Shown: positions 9,334-18,988 of the stretch, piece after piece
Layout: each line of letters starts with the position of its first letter
How positions within the stretch are numbered: position 1 is the first letter of the stretch
DNA from: CAYFNK01 sp964393215
GTDB taxonomy: Archaea > Nanobdellota > Nanobdellia > SCGC-AAA011-G17 > PNOQ01
NCBI GenBank assembly: GCA_964393215.1
Contig: CAYMSW010000003.1
Location: forward strand, 1 to 45,843
Direction: 5' to 3'
DNA: 45,843 bases
The notes under the pieces: model-generated
Databases searched by the model: none
What the model was told of the DNA's origin: nothing
Seen by the model: the letters and a program-made list of their open reading frames with translations, nothing else
Program-made: the position numbers and the translations under genes

Positions 9334-9488
9334 TTTCTGGTATTGTTTTGATTATTTTGATAAATAACTGCGATTAATTTACAGGGAAGGGCAATCTCGG
9401 AAGACCCGGGAACTCTATATCTGTCCCAAACCATAGAAACCTTTCCCCTTATAAAACTTATCAGCCGAATACCAGCATGAGGTGCAAA

Positions 9489-10205
9489 ATGCATGATATC
9501 GATGTTATCATACAAAAAATAATCGAACTTCCAGCCGATTGGCATTTGGCTGGTACTGTTTCACGTAAAATACTACATGGTATTAAACAGTATGCCTTGG
9601 ATATTGGGCCGATAGAGAATACAGTTGAAACAGGATCCGGCAAGACCACACTGCTGTTTTCTCATTTGTCGAAAAACCATCTTGTGTTCGCACTCGAAGG
9701 TGAGAACCGAAGTATTACGGCCGCAAAGCGCTCCAACCTTTTGAAGCCAGAAACCGTAACGTTTGTTGAGGGTCCAACTCAGAAAACCTTGCCGCATTAC
9801 GATTTCACCCAATTATTTGACATCGTATTGATCGACGGTCCGCATTGCTACCCTTTTCCAGATCTTGAGTACTATTATTTATACCCCAAAATTAAGACGG
9901 GGGGACTGCTTTTACTCGATGATATTCAAATTCCATCCATTAAAAGAATGTTCGACATCATAAAATCGGACCATATGTTCGAACTGATCGATATAAGAGA
10001 CTATATGGCGTTTTTTCGTCGTTCAGACGCCAGAACCATAGATCCGTTCGGAGATGGATGGGGTTATCAAGGTTACAACAATTCGTATTACAAAGAAATG
10101 CAGCAAGCAGAGAAAAAAGTTCGTATGCTCGAAAAAGTGATTCCACGCTCCGTAAGGGAGCGCATTCCAAACCCCGTCAAACGCTGGGTCCTCAAGTTTT
10201 TCTAA
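9489..10205 (+). CDS. SAM-dependent methyltransferase, only plus-strand gene
   Basis: About 238 residues. Motif I reads VETGSGKTTLLFSHL near residue 44, followed by HLVFALEGE, FVEGPTQ, FDIVLIDGPHCY (the acidic DGxH pattern of Methyltransf_24-type proteins) and GGLLLLDDIQIP. The C-terminal ~60 residues are basic and end in KRWVLKFF. I choose the ATG at 9489 over 9477 because GAGGTG ends four or five bases upstream. The gene is convergent with the GT-C-like gene ending at 10227 (21 bases apart) and divergent from the one starting at 9310. It stands alone in orientation and interrupts the minus-strand run, which suggests later insertion. The methyl acceptor, perhaps a sugar hydroxyl, is unknown. 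Confidence 0.82.
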   Translation: MHDIDVIIQKIIELPADWHLAGTVSRKILHGIKQYALDIGPIENTVETGSGKTTLLFSHLSKNHLVFALEGENRSITAAKRSNLLKPETVTFVEGPTQKTLPHYDFTQLFDIVLIDGPHCYPFPDLEYYYLYPKIKTGGLLLLDDIQIPSIKRMFDIIKSDHMFELIDIRDYMAFFRRSDARTIDPFGDGWGYQGYNNSYYKEMQQAEKKVRMLEKVIPRSVRERIPNPVKRWVLKFF

Positions 10206-10226
10206 ATCAGGAAACAGTCCATCCGT

Positions 10227-12395
10227 TCAGGATCCGTGGCTGCTATTTCCGATCTCGATGATGCGTGCTTCAAGAGAGTACAATTTGTAGGTACCCGGCT
10301 GCTTTCCCGGATCGAAACGGATCTCTTCCAGTTTGGATTCCATGGGAAGAAGCAGATATCGAGTATTCTCCCCTTTGGCCAGATCTTCAACAGTGCTCTG
10401 GCACTCACTGAAGTAGGGCTTTTCTTTGGTTTTGTAATACACCTGCATTTCCGTATCCACTGGGCTCCACATATTCACCCGTAACATCAGTGGGCCCCGC
10501 CGGCCAGTATTTTCAAAAGTGGGAAGCATGATGTGGGGATCGTTGCCAGTGGAAACCAGTAAAATACCTGACGGATCACGTTTCACTGCTACATCATGAA
10601 CAGCTTTCAACTGGGCTAAATCTATGGTTTTATCTATCCTCAGGCTGATGTCGGGTGTTCGGTTGAAAGTAGATTTCGTTCTGTCAATGGGGATCAACTT
10701 AAGTAAATCATATCCGGGAGTTTGGCCCTTCCCTTCCCAACAAAGTTTTTTCAACACCTTGTAATGCTCTGCTACCATAGCCAAGTGATCCCCTTTTTTT
10801 TTATAACCTTTCGGATCCCTGGGCAAGGCTGTATAAACAATGTCATGTGGTGTTTCAAGATACCCTCCGCCATCAGATGGCGTAATCATGATACTGGAAC
10901 CATTATCGTATGGTTTTAGGTACACCCGCTCAGCCAAACGTGTTTCTGCCGGGAGGATCAGGTTCATCTCACCCTCATGGTTTACAATCCTGGCGACCTG
11001 CATCCACATCCAGTCTGATTGCCACGCGAGATCTAACAAAACCTTGAGTTTCCGATTATTGCGGTGAGCATCTGAAATCATGTCTTGGGTCAATAGATCG
11101 ACAAACTTGTTGGCCCCATACTCGGATTCATAATGGAGGTGAACGCGCATTGTCTCATTTATTGCTGCCGGGTATGAGCATCCAAAGAGAAAAATGGGAA
11201 TTAGGCCGCTGACGATAAACTTTCGTTTTGCTAACAGCCACCTGTTGATAGAACCCAGCAAAATGGCACCCGAGAGAGCGGAAAAAAAAACCACAGGCAG
11301 CATGTACCTTTGCAAAACAAAACCCCAGGGCAGGTTCAGCAACAAAAAACCAAAGGAGAGCAAGAACAGGCTGACACCCGCCGGCAGGGCTTCTGCTATG
11401 TTGTGGCTATAATTTTCGGATTTTCTTTTTCCGAGTAAATATAACACAACTGTGGTGAGAAGCGCTGCAGTGGGGATGTAGACGGTGGGAGGAAATACAA
11501 CGAGCCCTTTCGTATACAGAACCAGTGTATTCCAGGTGTTTGCAATGGATCCAGCTGCATAGTTATCATCGGAATAAGCCCCCCAGTAGTTGAATATATT
11601 CCCCAAAATCCATGCAGTGATCAAGATGTTGACCATGAGGTTATACACAGCAAAAGCTTGGCTTCGATTGGAGAGCAAACTTGGAATGGATATCAATTTT
11701 TTCCCATAGCGGAGAATGCAGAAAATTGCGACCGCCGGCATTGCCGCGACCGAAGTTTCTTTAACGTGATATGCAAATATGGCAGCTAAAAGTACTATAA
11801 AATAAAAATAAGGCATATAACCGGGTTTTGTTTCGGCAAGTCGCTCTCCGCTGAAAAAAATCGCGAAATAAAGTGCGAGACCCAGTACTTGCGGTACTTC
11901 TGCGGCATCGTTCTGTGTAATATTCCTGACTAATGCAAAGGAAAAAATGACCATCATTGGGAAAATAAGCGAATACACACGAGATCCACTTGTACAATAG
12001 ACGATCACTCCACCAAAGAACAGGGCACCGGCAAAAGTCACCAAATAGAATACCATATATACTCTCAGGTCCCCGTTGATTTTTTGACGAACCTCATCTC
12101 CGGGCATTCCCAAGTAGTAATCCCCATTTTTGACAAGAGTTAAGAAGAAAGGTATGGATTGATAAAAAAAAGAGGCGGGCCTGTAAAGACCGTTGATTTT
12201 TCCAATGTGCTCAGTCAATTTCGTATATTTTTCCAGAAAGGATCTCTCGTCCAGAATATCACCGGCATAGAGGGATATGGTCCCATCTTCAACCATACCG
12301 TGACGCAGATGGGGTTGGAAAGCGTTCTGATGCAACCAGAAAAGCGGTAATGTCGAAAAAAGAAGAAGAAAGATATAAAATAATGCCTTATTCAT
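10227..12395 (-). CDS. Multi-pass GT-C-like protein with C-terminal beta-type module
   Basis: 722 residues. The first ~420 hold an N-terminal segment (FYIFLLLFSTLPLFWL), an acidic loop HGMVEDGTISLYAGD near 33-47, and about ten further membrane segments. The rest is soluble. From residue 643 comes WSPVDTEMQVYYKT, then RFDPGKQPGTYKLYSLEAR, the same module as at the end of 6974-9310. The N-terminal halves of the two proteins differ, so the module is mobile at domain level. The ATG at 12395 has AGGA with a six-base spacer. A9/T9 tracts lie at 10794-10802 and 11282-11290. Probably a membrane glycosyltransferase or polymer-length protein; GT-C assignment is by topology and the acidic loop, so it is moderate. 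Confidence 0.65.
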   Translation of the reverse strand: MNKALFYIFLLLFSTLPLFWLHQNAFQPHLRHGMVEDGTISLYAGDILDERSFLEKYTKLTEHIGKINGLYRPASFFYQSIPFFLTLVKNGDYYLGMPGDEVRQKINGDLRVYMVFYLVTFAGALFFGGVIVYCTSGSRVYSLIFPMMVIFSFALVRNITQNDAAEVPQVLGLALYFAIFFSGERLAETKPGYMPYFYFIVLLAAIFAYHVKETSVAAMPAVAIFCILRYGKKLISIPSLLSNRSQAFAVYNLMVNILITAWILGNIFNYWGAYSDDNYAAGSIANTWNTLVLYTKGLVVFPPTVYIPTAALLTTVVLYLLGKRKSENYSHNIAEALPAGVSLFLLSFGFLLLNLPWGFVLQRYMLPVVFFSALSGAILLGSINRWLLAKRKFIVSGLIPIFLFGCSYPAAINETMRVHLHYESEYGANKFVDLLTQDMISDAHRNNRKLKVLLDLAWQSDWMWMQVARIVNHEGEMNLILPAETRLAERVYLKPYDNGSSIMITPSDGGGYLETPHDIVYTALPRDPKGYKKKGDHLAMVAEHYKVLKKLCWEGKGQTPGYDLLKLIPIDRTKSTFNRTPDISLRIDKTIDLAQLKAVHDVAVKRDPSGILLVSTGNDPHIMLPTFENTGRRGPLMLRVNMWSPVDTEMQVYYKTKEKPYFSECQSTVEDLAKGENTRYLLLPMESKLEEIRFDPGKQPGTYKLYSLEARIIEIGNSSHGS

Positions 12396-12456
12396 TTGTT
12401 ATCCTGACAATTCATTTTAGGCCGATTCGCTATATCACTTATAACCAGGACAAAAA

Positions 12457-14736
12457 TCAACCGGGTGGAATACGAAAGATAATCACACCATTATTTTCAA
12501 ACACTTTTTTGAAACGTGTATCGTTGCTAATTTCATCAACAAAAAAAACAGGATATACGCCTAAATTGATGATCGCCTTTGAAACAGGCGCTATTAAATG
12601 CTTCTTGATCACGATGGTATTCACGTCATGTTCTCTCAAAAGCTCAATCCGAAAATCATTGTCGCCCCTCCAAAACTCTCTCAGTTTGTAATTCAAATAC
12701 CATTCATGAGTTTTGGGAAATAGTCGGTAGTTACCTTCCGGGTACATGAACAAACGCGCACTTTTCTCATCCTGCTTGAGGTATGCGATCGCTTCTATAA
12801 TATCGGTGGATATGTTTCTTAATTTGTATACCTTCTTAAGAACCAATCCAGTTTGAAGAATGGCGACGACGATCAATATCGGCAACCATATCTTCTTGTG
12901 ATGGAATCGAGAAATGTATTCCGAGATCGGAATCATGATTAAAATGATTCCTGGTAAAAAAAAGCGGGCATCTGGAGCGGTTTTAAGAAAGATATAGGAA
13001 AATGCTATAAAGGATCCGCCCATTATCCAGATCCACCATGAACCTGTATCCGTCGAAGGTTCCATTAGGGTTGAACATCTTTTAAAAAACACGCCTGCCA
13101 AAAATGGCGTCGTCGCTGCCAACAAGACCATCAACCATAAAAGCCCGCCTCCATATATTAGGAAATTTTCTGGATTCCTAAGGTCTCCGGGATGATTTGC
13201 AATAATTTCAACTTCGTATTTCGACACAAGCACCCTATTATCCATAAAAATTTCAGGATCGGGTCTTGAATGATTAGGTCCGGAATCCTTTTGTTCGAAG
13301 GGATTGAGTTTGGCAATTACTTCCTTTCCTTTTACGAAGGGATAATAAAGCGCATCGCCGTATTTTTTAAGGGACCAGGACATGCAAAACATCGTAGAAA
13401 AAATGAGTATCGCCGTGATCCCGGTGTTCAAGATCATCCTTCCCCATTTTTTTTTGTTATAGTCATTTCGTATCGCAATTAAAACGAAAGCCGGAACAAA
13501 AAGGATTGCCGTTACCTTTAACGTCAAAGAGAAACTAAGAAACAATGCTGCCCATTTTATCTTTTTTCTCTGCAGGAAATAGCATACGGTAACTATTTGA
13601 GCAGAAAGCGGTATATCCTGGTAAAAAGCGACGGAAAAAATCAGAAACATGGGGATAGAAATGATGGCAAGCAGGTACACCAATGGTGCAAGGGATCCCT
13701 CATCGTTCCTCAACTTGAGCGTCAGATACCCAAAGACTAATAATTGCACGAGATATATGGCATGGTAGCATTGAACAGTTCTTGCCCCTGATGGAATTAT
13801 CTTGGCGATTATCGCCCCCAAATAGTGCCATACATAGACATGAGGATATTTTCTGACTTCGAGGCTTCCGTTACCTAAGGGTATTTCAGAGATGATATTT
13901 GGAAAAGGCAAACGATCAACTTGAGATCTTAGCATGTAATAGTGTGTCACTTCGTCGCCAATCATCGGATTCGGTGTTGCTATTCCAATTGCCAAAACAG
14001 CCAGCACCGCCATGCCGATAACAACTATGGATGCTCTACTGACCGCCCGATCCTTTCGATCGGTGGTGATCACACATTCAGTATCCAGCAAATTGACGCA
14101 TTCTGATAAACTTCTGTCAATATTTTGTTTCTGATATTGCACAGGGGGGTTAATGCCCAATTTTTCTTCAAGCACTTCTAAGCGTGTTTTAAGAACGGCC
14201 TGCTGTTGGGTTAATGCGGACTGATGAAATTGAAACTGCGACATGGCAACCGAAAAATGGAATGCCACCAGTAAAAGAAATGTGATGATAACCGCGACAA
14301 TCGCGTCCACATAGTTCATTCCAGTGATTTTTCCAAACATGTACACAATTTGCGGAAGCAAAGCGAAAAAGAGTATGATGATACCAGTGGTTACCCACAA
14401 CAATGCATATCTCTCCTGCATTTTCGTGAGTCGGAGTGCTTCGAAAGTTATTCCTAGTACGATAATGCTTAACAAACCGATGGCGATGCGCAGCCGGGTA
14501 ATATATTCAATTTGAACAAACAGGGTAATAACTTCCGGATAAATGCCGACCGAGAGGAGAATTATGCCTGATATCAAACACGCAAATGCTGCAAGGATTC
14601 GGATCTGTTGTCTCCAAATTGCAATCGATGTCCCAACCAATAGCAAACAAGCCATTGCGATCATACCAAGCCGCAGCAAGGGAATGTCTGTCCATTGGAT
14701 TATGAAATTGGCGATGTAATTGGCTAAATCCGGCAT
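12457..14736 (-). CDS. Fusion of DUF2304 protein and GT-C-like membrane protein
   Basis: 759 residues. The first ~195 match the small DUF2304 family: several membrane segments, then QERYALLWVTTGIIILFF, LPQIVYMFGKITGM, FHFSVAMSQ and a coiled-coil tail (QQQAVLKTRLEVLEEKL). DUF2304 proteins are normally separate genes next to a DPM1-like GT2. Here the domain continues through a hydrophilic linker into a GT-C-like domain with PMIGDEVTHYYMLRSQ near 258-272, where the D-E pair is a likely catalytic site, and about nine more membrane segments. The start lies seven bases after the stop of the GT2 at 14744. An A9 tract falls at 13447-13455. The fusion physically ties the GT2 partner protein to the enzyme that would use the lipid-linked sugar. 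Confidence 0.8.
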   Translation of the reverse strand: MPDLANYIANFIIQWTDIPLLRLGMIAMACLLLVGTSIAIWRQQIRILAAFACLISGIILLSVGIYPEVITLFVQIEYITRLRIAIGLLSIIVLGITFEALRLTKMQERYALLWVTTGIIILFFALLPQIVYMFGKITGMNYVDAIVAVIITFLLLVAFHFSVAMSQFQFHQSALTQQQAVLKTRLEVLEEKLGINPPVQYQKQNIDRSLSECVNLLDTECVITTDRKDRAVSRASIVVIGMAVLAVLAIGIATPNPMIGDEVTHYYMLRSQVDRLPFPNIISEIPLGNGSLEVRKYPHVYVWHYLGAIIAKIIPSGARTVQCYHAIYLVQLLVFGYLTLKLRNDEGSLAPLVYLLAIISIPMFLIFSVAFYQDIPLSAQIVTVCYFLQRKKIKWAALFLSFSLTLKVTAILFVPAFVLIAIRNDYNKKKWGRMILNTGITAILIFSTMFCMSWSLKKYGDALYYPFVKGKEVIAKLNPFEQKDSGPNHSRPDPEIFMDNRVLVSKYEVEIIANHPGDLRNPENFLIYGGGLLWLMVLLAATTPFLAGVFFKRCSTLMEPSTDTGSWWIWIMGGSFIAFSYIFLKTAPDARFFLPGIILIMIPISEYISRFHHKKIWLPILIVVAILQTGLVLKKVYKLRNISTDIIEAIAYLKQDEKSARLFMYPEGNYRLFPKTHEWYLNYKLREFWRGDNDFRIELLREHDVNTIVIKKHLIAPVSKAIINLGVYPVFFVDEISNDTRFKKVFENNGVIIFRIPPG

Positions 14737-14743
14737 ATAAGAA

Positions 14744-15511
14744 TCAATTGATATGGTTCAATGAGTGCTTGGCGAAACGCCTGTCGACAGGTCTTGCCCG
14801 TCCGACCAATAGGGCCAACCCCACTTTAAAAACGTAATAAAAGGTCCCCCATTTTTTAATGGTAGAGTTTCCGCGTAGCCGCGGTCTGAAAGTAACCCCA
14901 ACCTCGTGGAAATCATAACCCTGCCTCCGCAGCAAGGCAATCGCCTCAGGCTCCGGATAGTCCACAGGATATCGGTGTGTAAAATAGTAGAGCAGTTTTC
15001 TTTTAACCAGAAAAAACCCGGAAGTGGGATCAGTAACTTTCTTTCTGCAGATCACAGACATCACTGATGCTAACGCCTTTATACCCAAATAACGAACAGT
15101 CGTGCTTTTGAATGCACCGTTTCCGAGAAACCGAGATCCGATCACCATATCTATATCACTGATTTCACTGGTTTCAAGCAGTTTGGGGATTTCTTCAGGT
15201 GGATGCTGCCCATCTCCATCAAGTCTGAGAACTTTTTTATACCCTTTGTTGAAACAATAGATAAAGCCCGCCTGCACTGCCCCCCCAACTCCGAGATTGT
15301 GTGCCAACTGCAATACCACGGCACCGGCTTCCGCCGCCTCCACTGCAGTTGTATCGATAGAACCATCATCTATAACAACGACGTCGGCATTAAAAGTATA
15401 ATTTCGAATTTCATAAATTAACGACCCGATACTTTCTTCCTCATTATAGCAAGGTATTAAAATTGCTGTGTCATCCATTGAGGCATTGTTTTTTTCCAAA
15501 CTATTTTTCAT
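14744..15511 (-). CDS. DPM1-like GT2, partner of the DUF2304 fusion
   Basis: 255 residues. TAILIPCYNEEESIGSLI, VVIDDGSIDTT, HNLGVGGAVQAGF, the metal site LDGDGQHPPEEIP, MVIGSRFLG and DPTSGFFLVKRKLL mark the DPM1/polyprenyl-phosphate glycosyltransferase-like group that commonly neighbours DUF2304 proteins. The C-terminal stretch YYVFKVGLALLVG is hydrophobic and may touch the membrane. It overlaps the upstream GT4 gene by 11 bases (ATG at 15511); a second in-frame ATG at 15478 is possible. Likely role: load a sugar onto polyprenyl phosphate for the GT-C half of the next gene. Confidence 0.88.
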   Translation of the reverse strand: MKNSLEKNNASMDDTAILIPCYNEEESIGSLIYEIRNYTFNADVVVIDDGSIDTTAVEAAEAGAVVLQLAHNLGVGGAVQAGFIYCFNKGYKKVLRLDGDGQHPPEEIPKLLETSEISDIDMVIGSRFLGNGAFKSTTVRYLGIKALASVMSVICRKKVTDPTSGFFLVKRKLLYYFTHRYPVDYPEPEAIALLRRQGYDFHEVGVTFRPRLRGNSTIKKWGTFYYVFKVGLALLVGRARPVDRRFAKHSLNHIN

Positions 15512-16631
15512 AACTCATACGTCCTGGCATATCTTTATGATATCGACTGATAGACATAAATGCGTTTTTGAGATCGTTGACAATATTGTTGCTATCCAAA
15601 TATTTGGAGTAATATGTCGAAGCACTCGAGGCCCAGTAGTTTCTCAGTTCAGGATCTTCCTTCATCCTTGCAGCCCAATCCAGCATCATTTCAGGAGACT
15701 CTACTTCAATCCAGGAATTTTCTTTGATTGGAATACCTCTCATAGCACCTTTTCGGGCAATAATGGCTCTCCCAGCAGCCAGTGCTTCGATGGCCTTGAT
15801 TTGAACACCGGTACCGCTGGCGGTAGTCATAAGGATGACGCCACAATCTCTATAAGGTTCATCGGGAGAGTCATATGACCCCATTGGAATGAAAATCTCG
15901 GAAGGTATATGACGAGACAATTTGCCATAAACCCGTAACTTCAAATTCGGAGGAGGATTTGTGCTGTTTAGCCACCTCAAGCCTTCTCGGTTGAAGCGAT
16001 TGTCTGAACCAACCAATCCGATTTCCCTACTCGGGGCAAATGTACTTTGCGGTATGGAAGGAGGGCTCCACAATGTCCTGTTTACTCCCCGATTATTCAA
16101 TTCGATTTCTTCATCCTTCGAAATGACGATCACTAGATTTGCTTGTTTTAGCTCTTTGGTTTCACGGTTTGAGTCTTCATGTGCAAAATTGGAAATCAAA
16201 TCGTGTAAAACGATCGCTTTTGGACAATCGGTCGGAAGGTGTGCCCAAAAACTGTAATGAATAACCGCGACATGGGCTTTTCTGCTAAGTTTATACCACC
16301 AAGAATTGGGAAAAGCGTACCGGTGGTAGGGATTCGAATGCCCAAAACGTCGATCCAGGCGCAACATCTTGAAAAAAAAACCATATATGTATCCAAGCCC
16401 CATGAGGGGTGTGATGGTGTGTTTATCTTCTCTAAAAAGAAGTTCGAACCCCATTTCGTGCAACTCCGAGATATACTCAGGCGTCCAGCCCATTCCGACA
16501 GGCCGCCTGCGAGCAGTTACTATCATGCACTGGCCCAAGCCGTTTAAAACGTCAAGATGTTTCCACATCTCGGCTTTCGCCCCTGTATTAACCGGGAGCG
16601 GGCAATATGGGATGAGGACAATCGATTTCAT
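15501..16631 (-). CDS. GT-B (family 4-like) glycosyltransferase
   Basis: About 376 residues. The N-terminal Rossmann domain begins SIVLIPYCPLPVNTGAKAEM, and VVIHYSFWAHLP and LVIVISKDEE lie on the acceptor side. The C-terminal domain has REIGLVGSDNRFNREGL and ends in the donor site GTGVQIKAIEALAAGRAIIA. A TTG exists at 16640, but the ATG at 16631 (MKSIVLIP) fits the family better. A T9 tract in coding orientation (16372-16380) encodes consecutive Phe residues. It would act as a soluble or peripheral enzyme extending the glycan; the sugar is unknown. Confidence 0.85.
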   Translation of the reverse strand: MKSIVLIPYCPLPVNTGAKAEMWKHLDVLNGLGQCMIVTARRRPVGMGWTPEYISELHEMGFELLFREDKHTITPLMGLGYIYGFFFKMLRLDRRFGHSNPYHRYAFPNSWWYKLSRKAHVAVIHYSFWAHLPTDCPKAIVLHDLISNFAHEDSNRETKELKQANLVIVISKDEEIELNNRGVNRTLWSPPSIPQSTFAPSREIGLVGSDNRFNREGLRWLNSTNPPPNLKLRVYGKLSRHIPSEIFIPMGSYDSPDEPYRDCGVILMTTASGTGVQIKAIEALAAGRAIIARKGAMRGIPIKENSWIEVESPEMMLDWAARMKEDPELRNYWASSASTYYSKYLDSNNIVNDLKNAFMSISRYHKDMPGRMSYEK

Positions 16632-16693
16632 GAGTTTCAAGCTATTAAGTTGTTAGGAAATTAATCTCCCTGACGCAATCAATTCGAATTCCT

Positions 16694-17698
16694 TTAATTC
16701 CTTCTCATTCTACCGAACATTTCAGCAGCCCAGCCAACAACGTAAGACATGTAAATACGTCCTTGGACGATCCTTTTTTTTGAAGCACCTATGCCCAAGG
16801 CGTAAATAGCATTTTTAAGCAACCGCTTAATCTGGGAAACTCTGTTCATCTTATGATCGTTGTCCGAGGAAATATCGCGATCTCTATGAGGAATTCCAAG
16901 ATAATTATCAAAATCCGATATTTTTGATATAATGAAATCCGTTCGTCCCCCCCAAAAATAGCGTTTATAGAACCATTTAGGCTCAGTTCGTTCCCTCGGG
17001 ACAAAATGATCTACATTAATTCCCGGATGATAGTAAAATACACCACCCGCGGTTTGAATAGAATTCTGGAGCTGTGTTTCCTCCCCAGATAGAAGGAGAT
17101 CTTTTTTTCTGCCCAAACGCTGGTCGAAGCCATTAAAACGGTGAAGGTATTGTTTTGAAAAAAAACAATTGGCACCTATAATATAGTGTCCCTTCTCCAT
17201 TTTAAATGCTTTGCTGCCCCAGTCGAGTTTCCCGAGGGGAACCTTAAGTTCCTCATTAATCCATACTGGCCGTGCACTTTCCCAATCCAGACGGATGGGT
17301 CCGGTCAAACCAGCCGGGGTTGGCTTTAATTCCAAAAAGCATGCAAGGGCGGTTTCCAACCACTTTTCACTGGCGACGGCATCATCATCAATGAAACCGA
17401 TAAATTGCCCACGGGCGTTTCGCCATCCGGTATTTCTTGCTATCGACAGGCCGATTTCCGGTTCATAGATAGGACGCAGGCATGCTTCCCTTTCATACTT
17501 TCTTATGATTTTGTCTGTGTCGTCGGTTGATCGGTTGTTGATGACAATGACTTCATATTGGCTTTGATCCAGTGTTTGGCACATTAAACTCGCAAGGCAT
17601 TTGTCGAGCAGACGAAATCGATTATGCGTACAGATGACAGCAGAAATCATGGGTTTTCGGATATTGGAGTATTCGTTCATGTAGTTATTGATTAACAT
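16694..17698 (-). CDS. Family 2 glycosyltransferase
   Basis: 334 residues. ISAVICTHNR, VIVINNRSTDDT, GLSIARNTGWRNARG, the metal site FIDDDAV, and GEETQLQNSI in the acceptor region are typical of GT2 chain-extending enzymes. The C-terminal ~80 residues (basic, ending in GRMRRN) may bind membrane. The ATG at 17698 follows AAAGG with almost no spacer; a second ATG at 17680 is possible. It lies in a tight run with the radical SAM gene upstream (15 bases) and the GT-B gene downstream. Confidence 0.88.
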   Translation of the reverse strand: MLINNYMNEYSNIRKPMISAVICTHNRFRLLDKCLASLMCQTLDQSQYEVIVINNRSTDDTDKIIRKYEREACLRPIYEPEIGLSIARNTGWRNARGQFIGFIDDDAVASEKWLETALACFLELKPTPAGLTGPIRLDWESARPVWINEELKVPLGKLDWGSKAFKMEKGHYIIGANCFFSKQYLHRFNGFDQRLGRKKDLLLSGEETQLQNSIQTAGGVFYYHPGINVDHFVPRERTEPKWFYKRYFWGGRTDFIISKISDFDNYLGIPHRDRDISSDNDHKMNRVSQIKRLLKNAIYALGIGASKKRIVQGRIYMSYVVGWAAEMFGRMRRN

Positions 17699-17713
17699 CC
17701 CTTTGTGACCATA

Positions 17714-18883
17714 TCAAAGCTTCAGTCTGGATTTGGAAGCAAGCGTCCAATCCATGATATGAGCGTTTTGGGAATCCACACCGAGCCAGTTAATGGACAT
17801 CCCGCAACATCTGCATTCTGGTACGATCTCGTTTCGTTTCGATTCCCTATTGGTTTCTCTCAAGGCTTTCCAAAACCGGTTGTTCCAAAAATCATCAATC
17901 GAATGCTTCAGTATATTGCCACTGTCGTATTGCCCAGTAGCCACTTTATTCATGAACAAGATTTCACCGGCAGCGCACGGGTAAAGCTCTCCCCCAGGAG
18001 CTATGAACAAAGATCGCCAGGGCTCTTTGCAATCGCGCTCCATAATGCAGTTCTGCCCGAATAAGGGCTGGTAATCCAGTTTCATATTTAACCTGTCAGC
18101 AAGTGCGATAGCTTCAGAAACCGCGAGATTGCTTTCCTCCTGATGAAAGTATAGGGAATCTTCGGGTGATATCTGTATGCTTCCATCTGCCTTTTGGCGA
18201 AATTCTTTGGGATATATGCGAACATATACTGCCTTAACGCCATCTATCCCAATGTCCGATGCCAACTTGATGAAGCTCCCTAACTCTCCAATGTTTTGTT
18301 TCATGAGAATTATAGAAATACTGATACCTGACATGGACCTTAAACGTCGCCGCAGTCGAACAAGTTCACGGATATGGTTACAAACTTGTGCAAAGGCGGG
18401 GATACCAGAGATTTGTCGATAAGTTTTTTCTGTAGCGGCATTCAGGGAAATTAGGAAATTTACCCTGTTTTCCAGCAACGTTCTGACCGTCGCTTCATCG
18501 AAAGCGATGAAATTGGTAATAACAGAGTGCGAAACAGTCGGACATCTTCTTCTGGTGAAAGCAGCGATTTCTGAGAGCTCTGGATTTAAGAAGGGTTCGC
18601 CCCCTCCGCCGTAGATCACCTCTATTAATTGATTTGCATCTAGATGACCGAATATTTTTTTTATTTTTCCAAGGGTTAATCTTTCTGCAGAACCACAGTT
18701 CCTGTAGTCGCTCCCGCACATAATGCAGGCCGAATTGCATGAATCGATCATCAACAGATTTAGGGACGATGGTCCGAAATTGATATCGGTGATACCTTTT
18801 CGGGCAGTTCTATTTAGCGTGAAATCTGTTCTTTTCATCCGGGCAAAACCCGTTCCTCTTGCTATCAACTCTCTAAATCCCAT
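17714..18883 (-). CDS. Radical SAM/SPASM-domain protein
   Basis: About 389 residues. The radical SAM cluster motif is DSCNSACIMCGSD, cysteines near 49, 53 and 56, followed by VIYGGGGEPFLNPEL, which binds SAM. Near residues 290-320 come CIMERDCKEPW and GGELYPCAAGE, and near the C-terminus CRCCGM; these cysteines form a SPASM domain that holds extra Fe-S clusters. SPASM proteins modify peptides or oxidise sugars and alcohols; in glycan loci their substrates are mostly unknown. A TTG lies at 18901, but the ATG at 18883 gives MGFRELIARG and is preferred. Confidence 0.87.
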   Translation of the reverse strand: MGFRELIARGTGFARMKRTDFTLNRTARKGITDINFGPSSLNLLMIDSCNSACIMCGSDYRNCGSAERLTLGKIKKIFGHLDANQLIEVIYGGGGEPFLNPELSEIAAFTRRRCPTVSHSVITNFIAFDEATVRTLLENRVNFLISLNAATEKTYRQISGIPAFAQVCNHIRELVRLRRRLRSMSGISISIILMKQNIGELGSFIKLASDIGIDGVKAVYVRIYPKEFRQKADGSIQISPEDSLYFHQEESNLAVSEAIALADRLNMKLDYQPLFGQNCIMERDCKEPWRSLFIAPGGELYPCAAGEILFMNKVATGQYDSGNILKHSIDDFWNNRFWKALRETNRESKRNEIVPECRCCGMSINWLGVDSQNAHIMDWTLASKSRLKL

Positions 18884-18988
18884 TATTGAACTATTTCTCA
18901 AGGTAAGGCTCCAAGCAAACCGATCTTAATTTCATTTAAGATCGATAAACCAAAGATTGAATTTCAGTTTCGGGCACCCGCCCCAAAT

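Noticed and set aside
9618..9665. Walker A-like GSGKTT in the plus-strand protein
   Set aside because: The spacing GxxxxGK is not met, and the stretch sits where methyltransferase motif I belongs, followed by the acidic DGxH pattern; a P-loop ATPase is unlikely.
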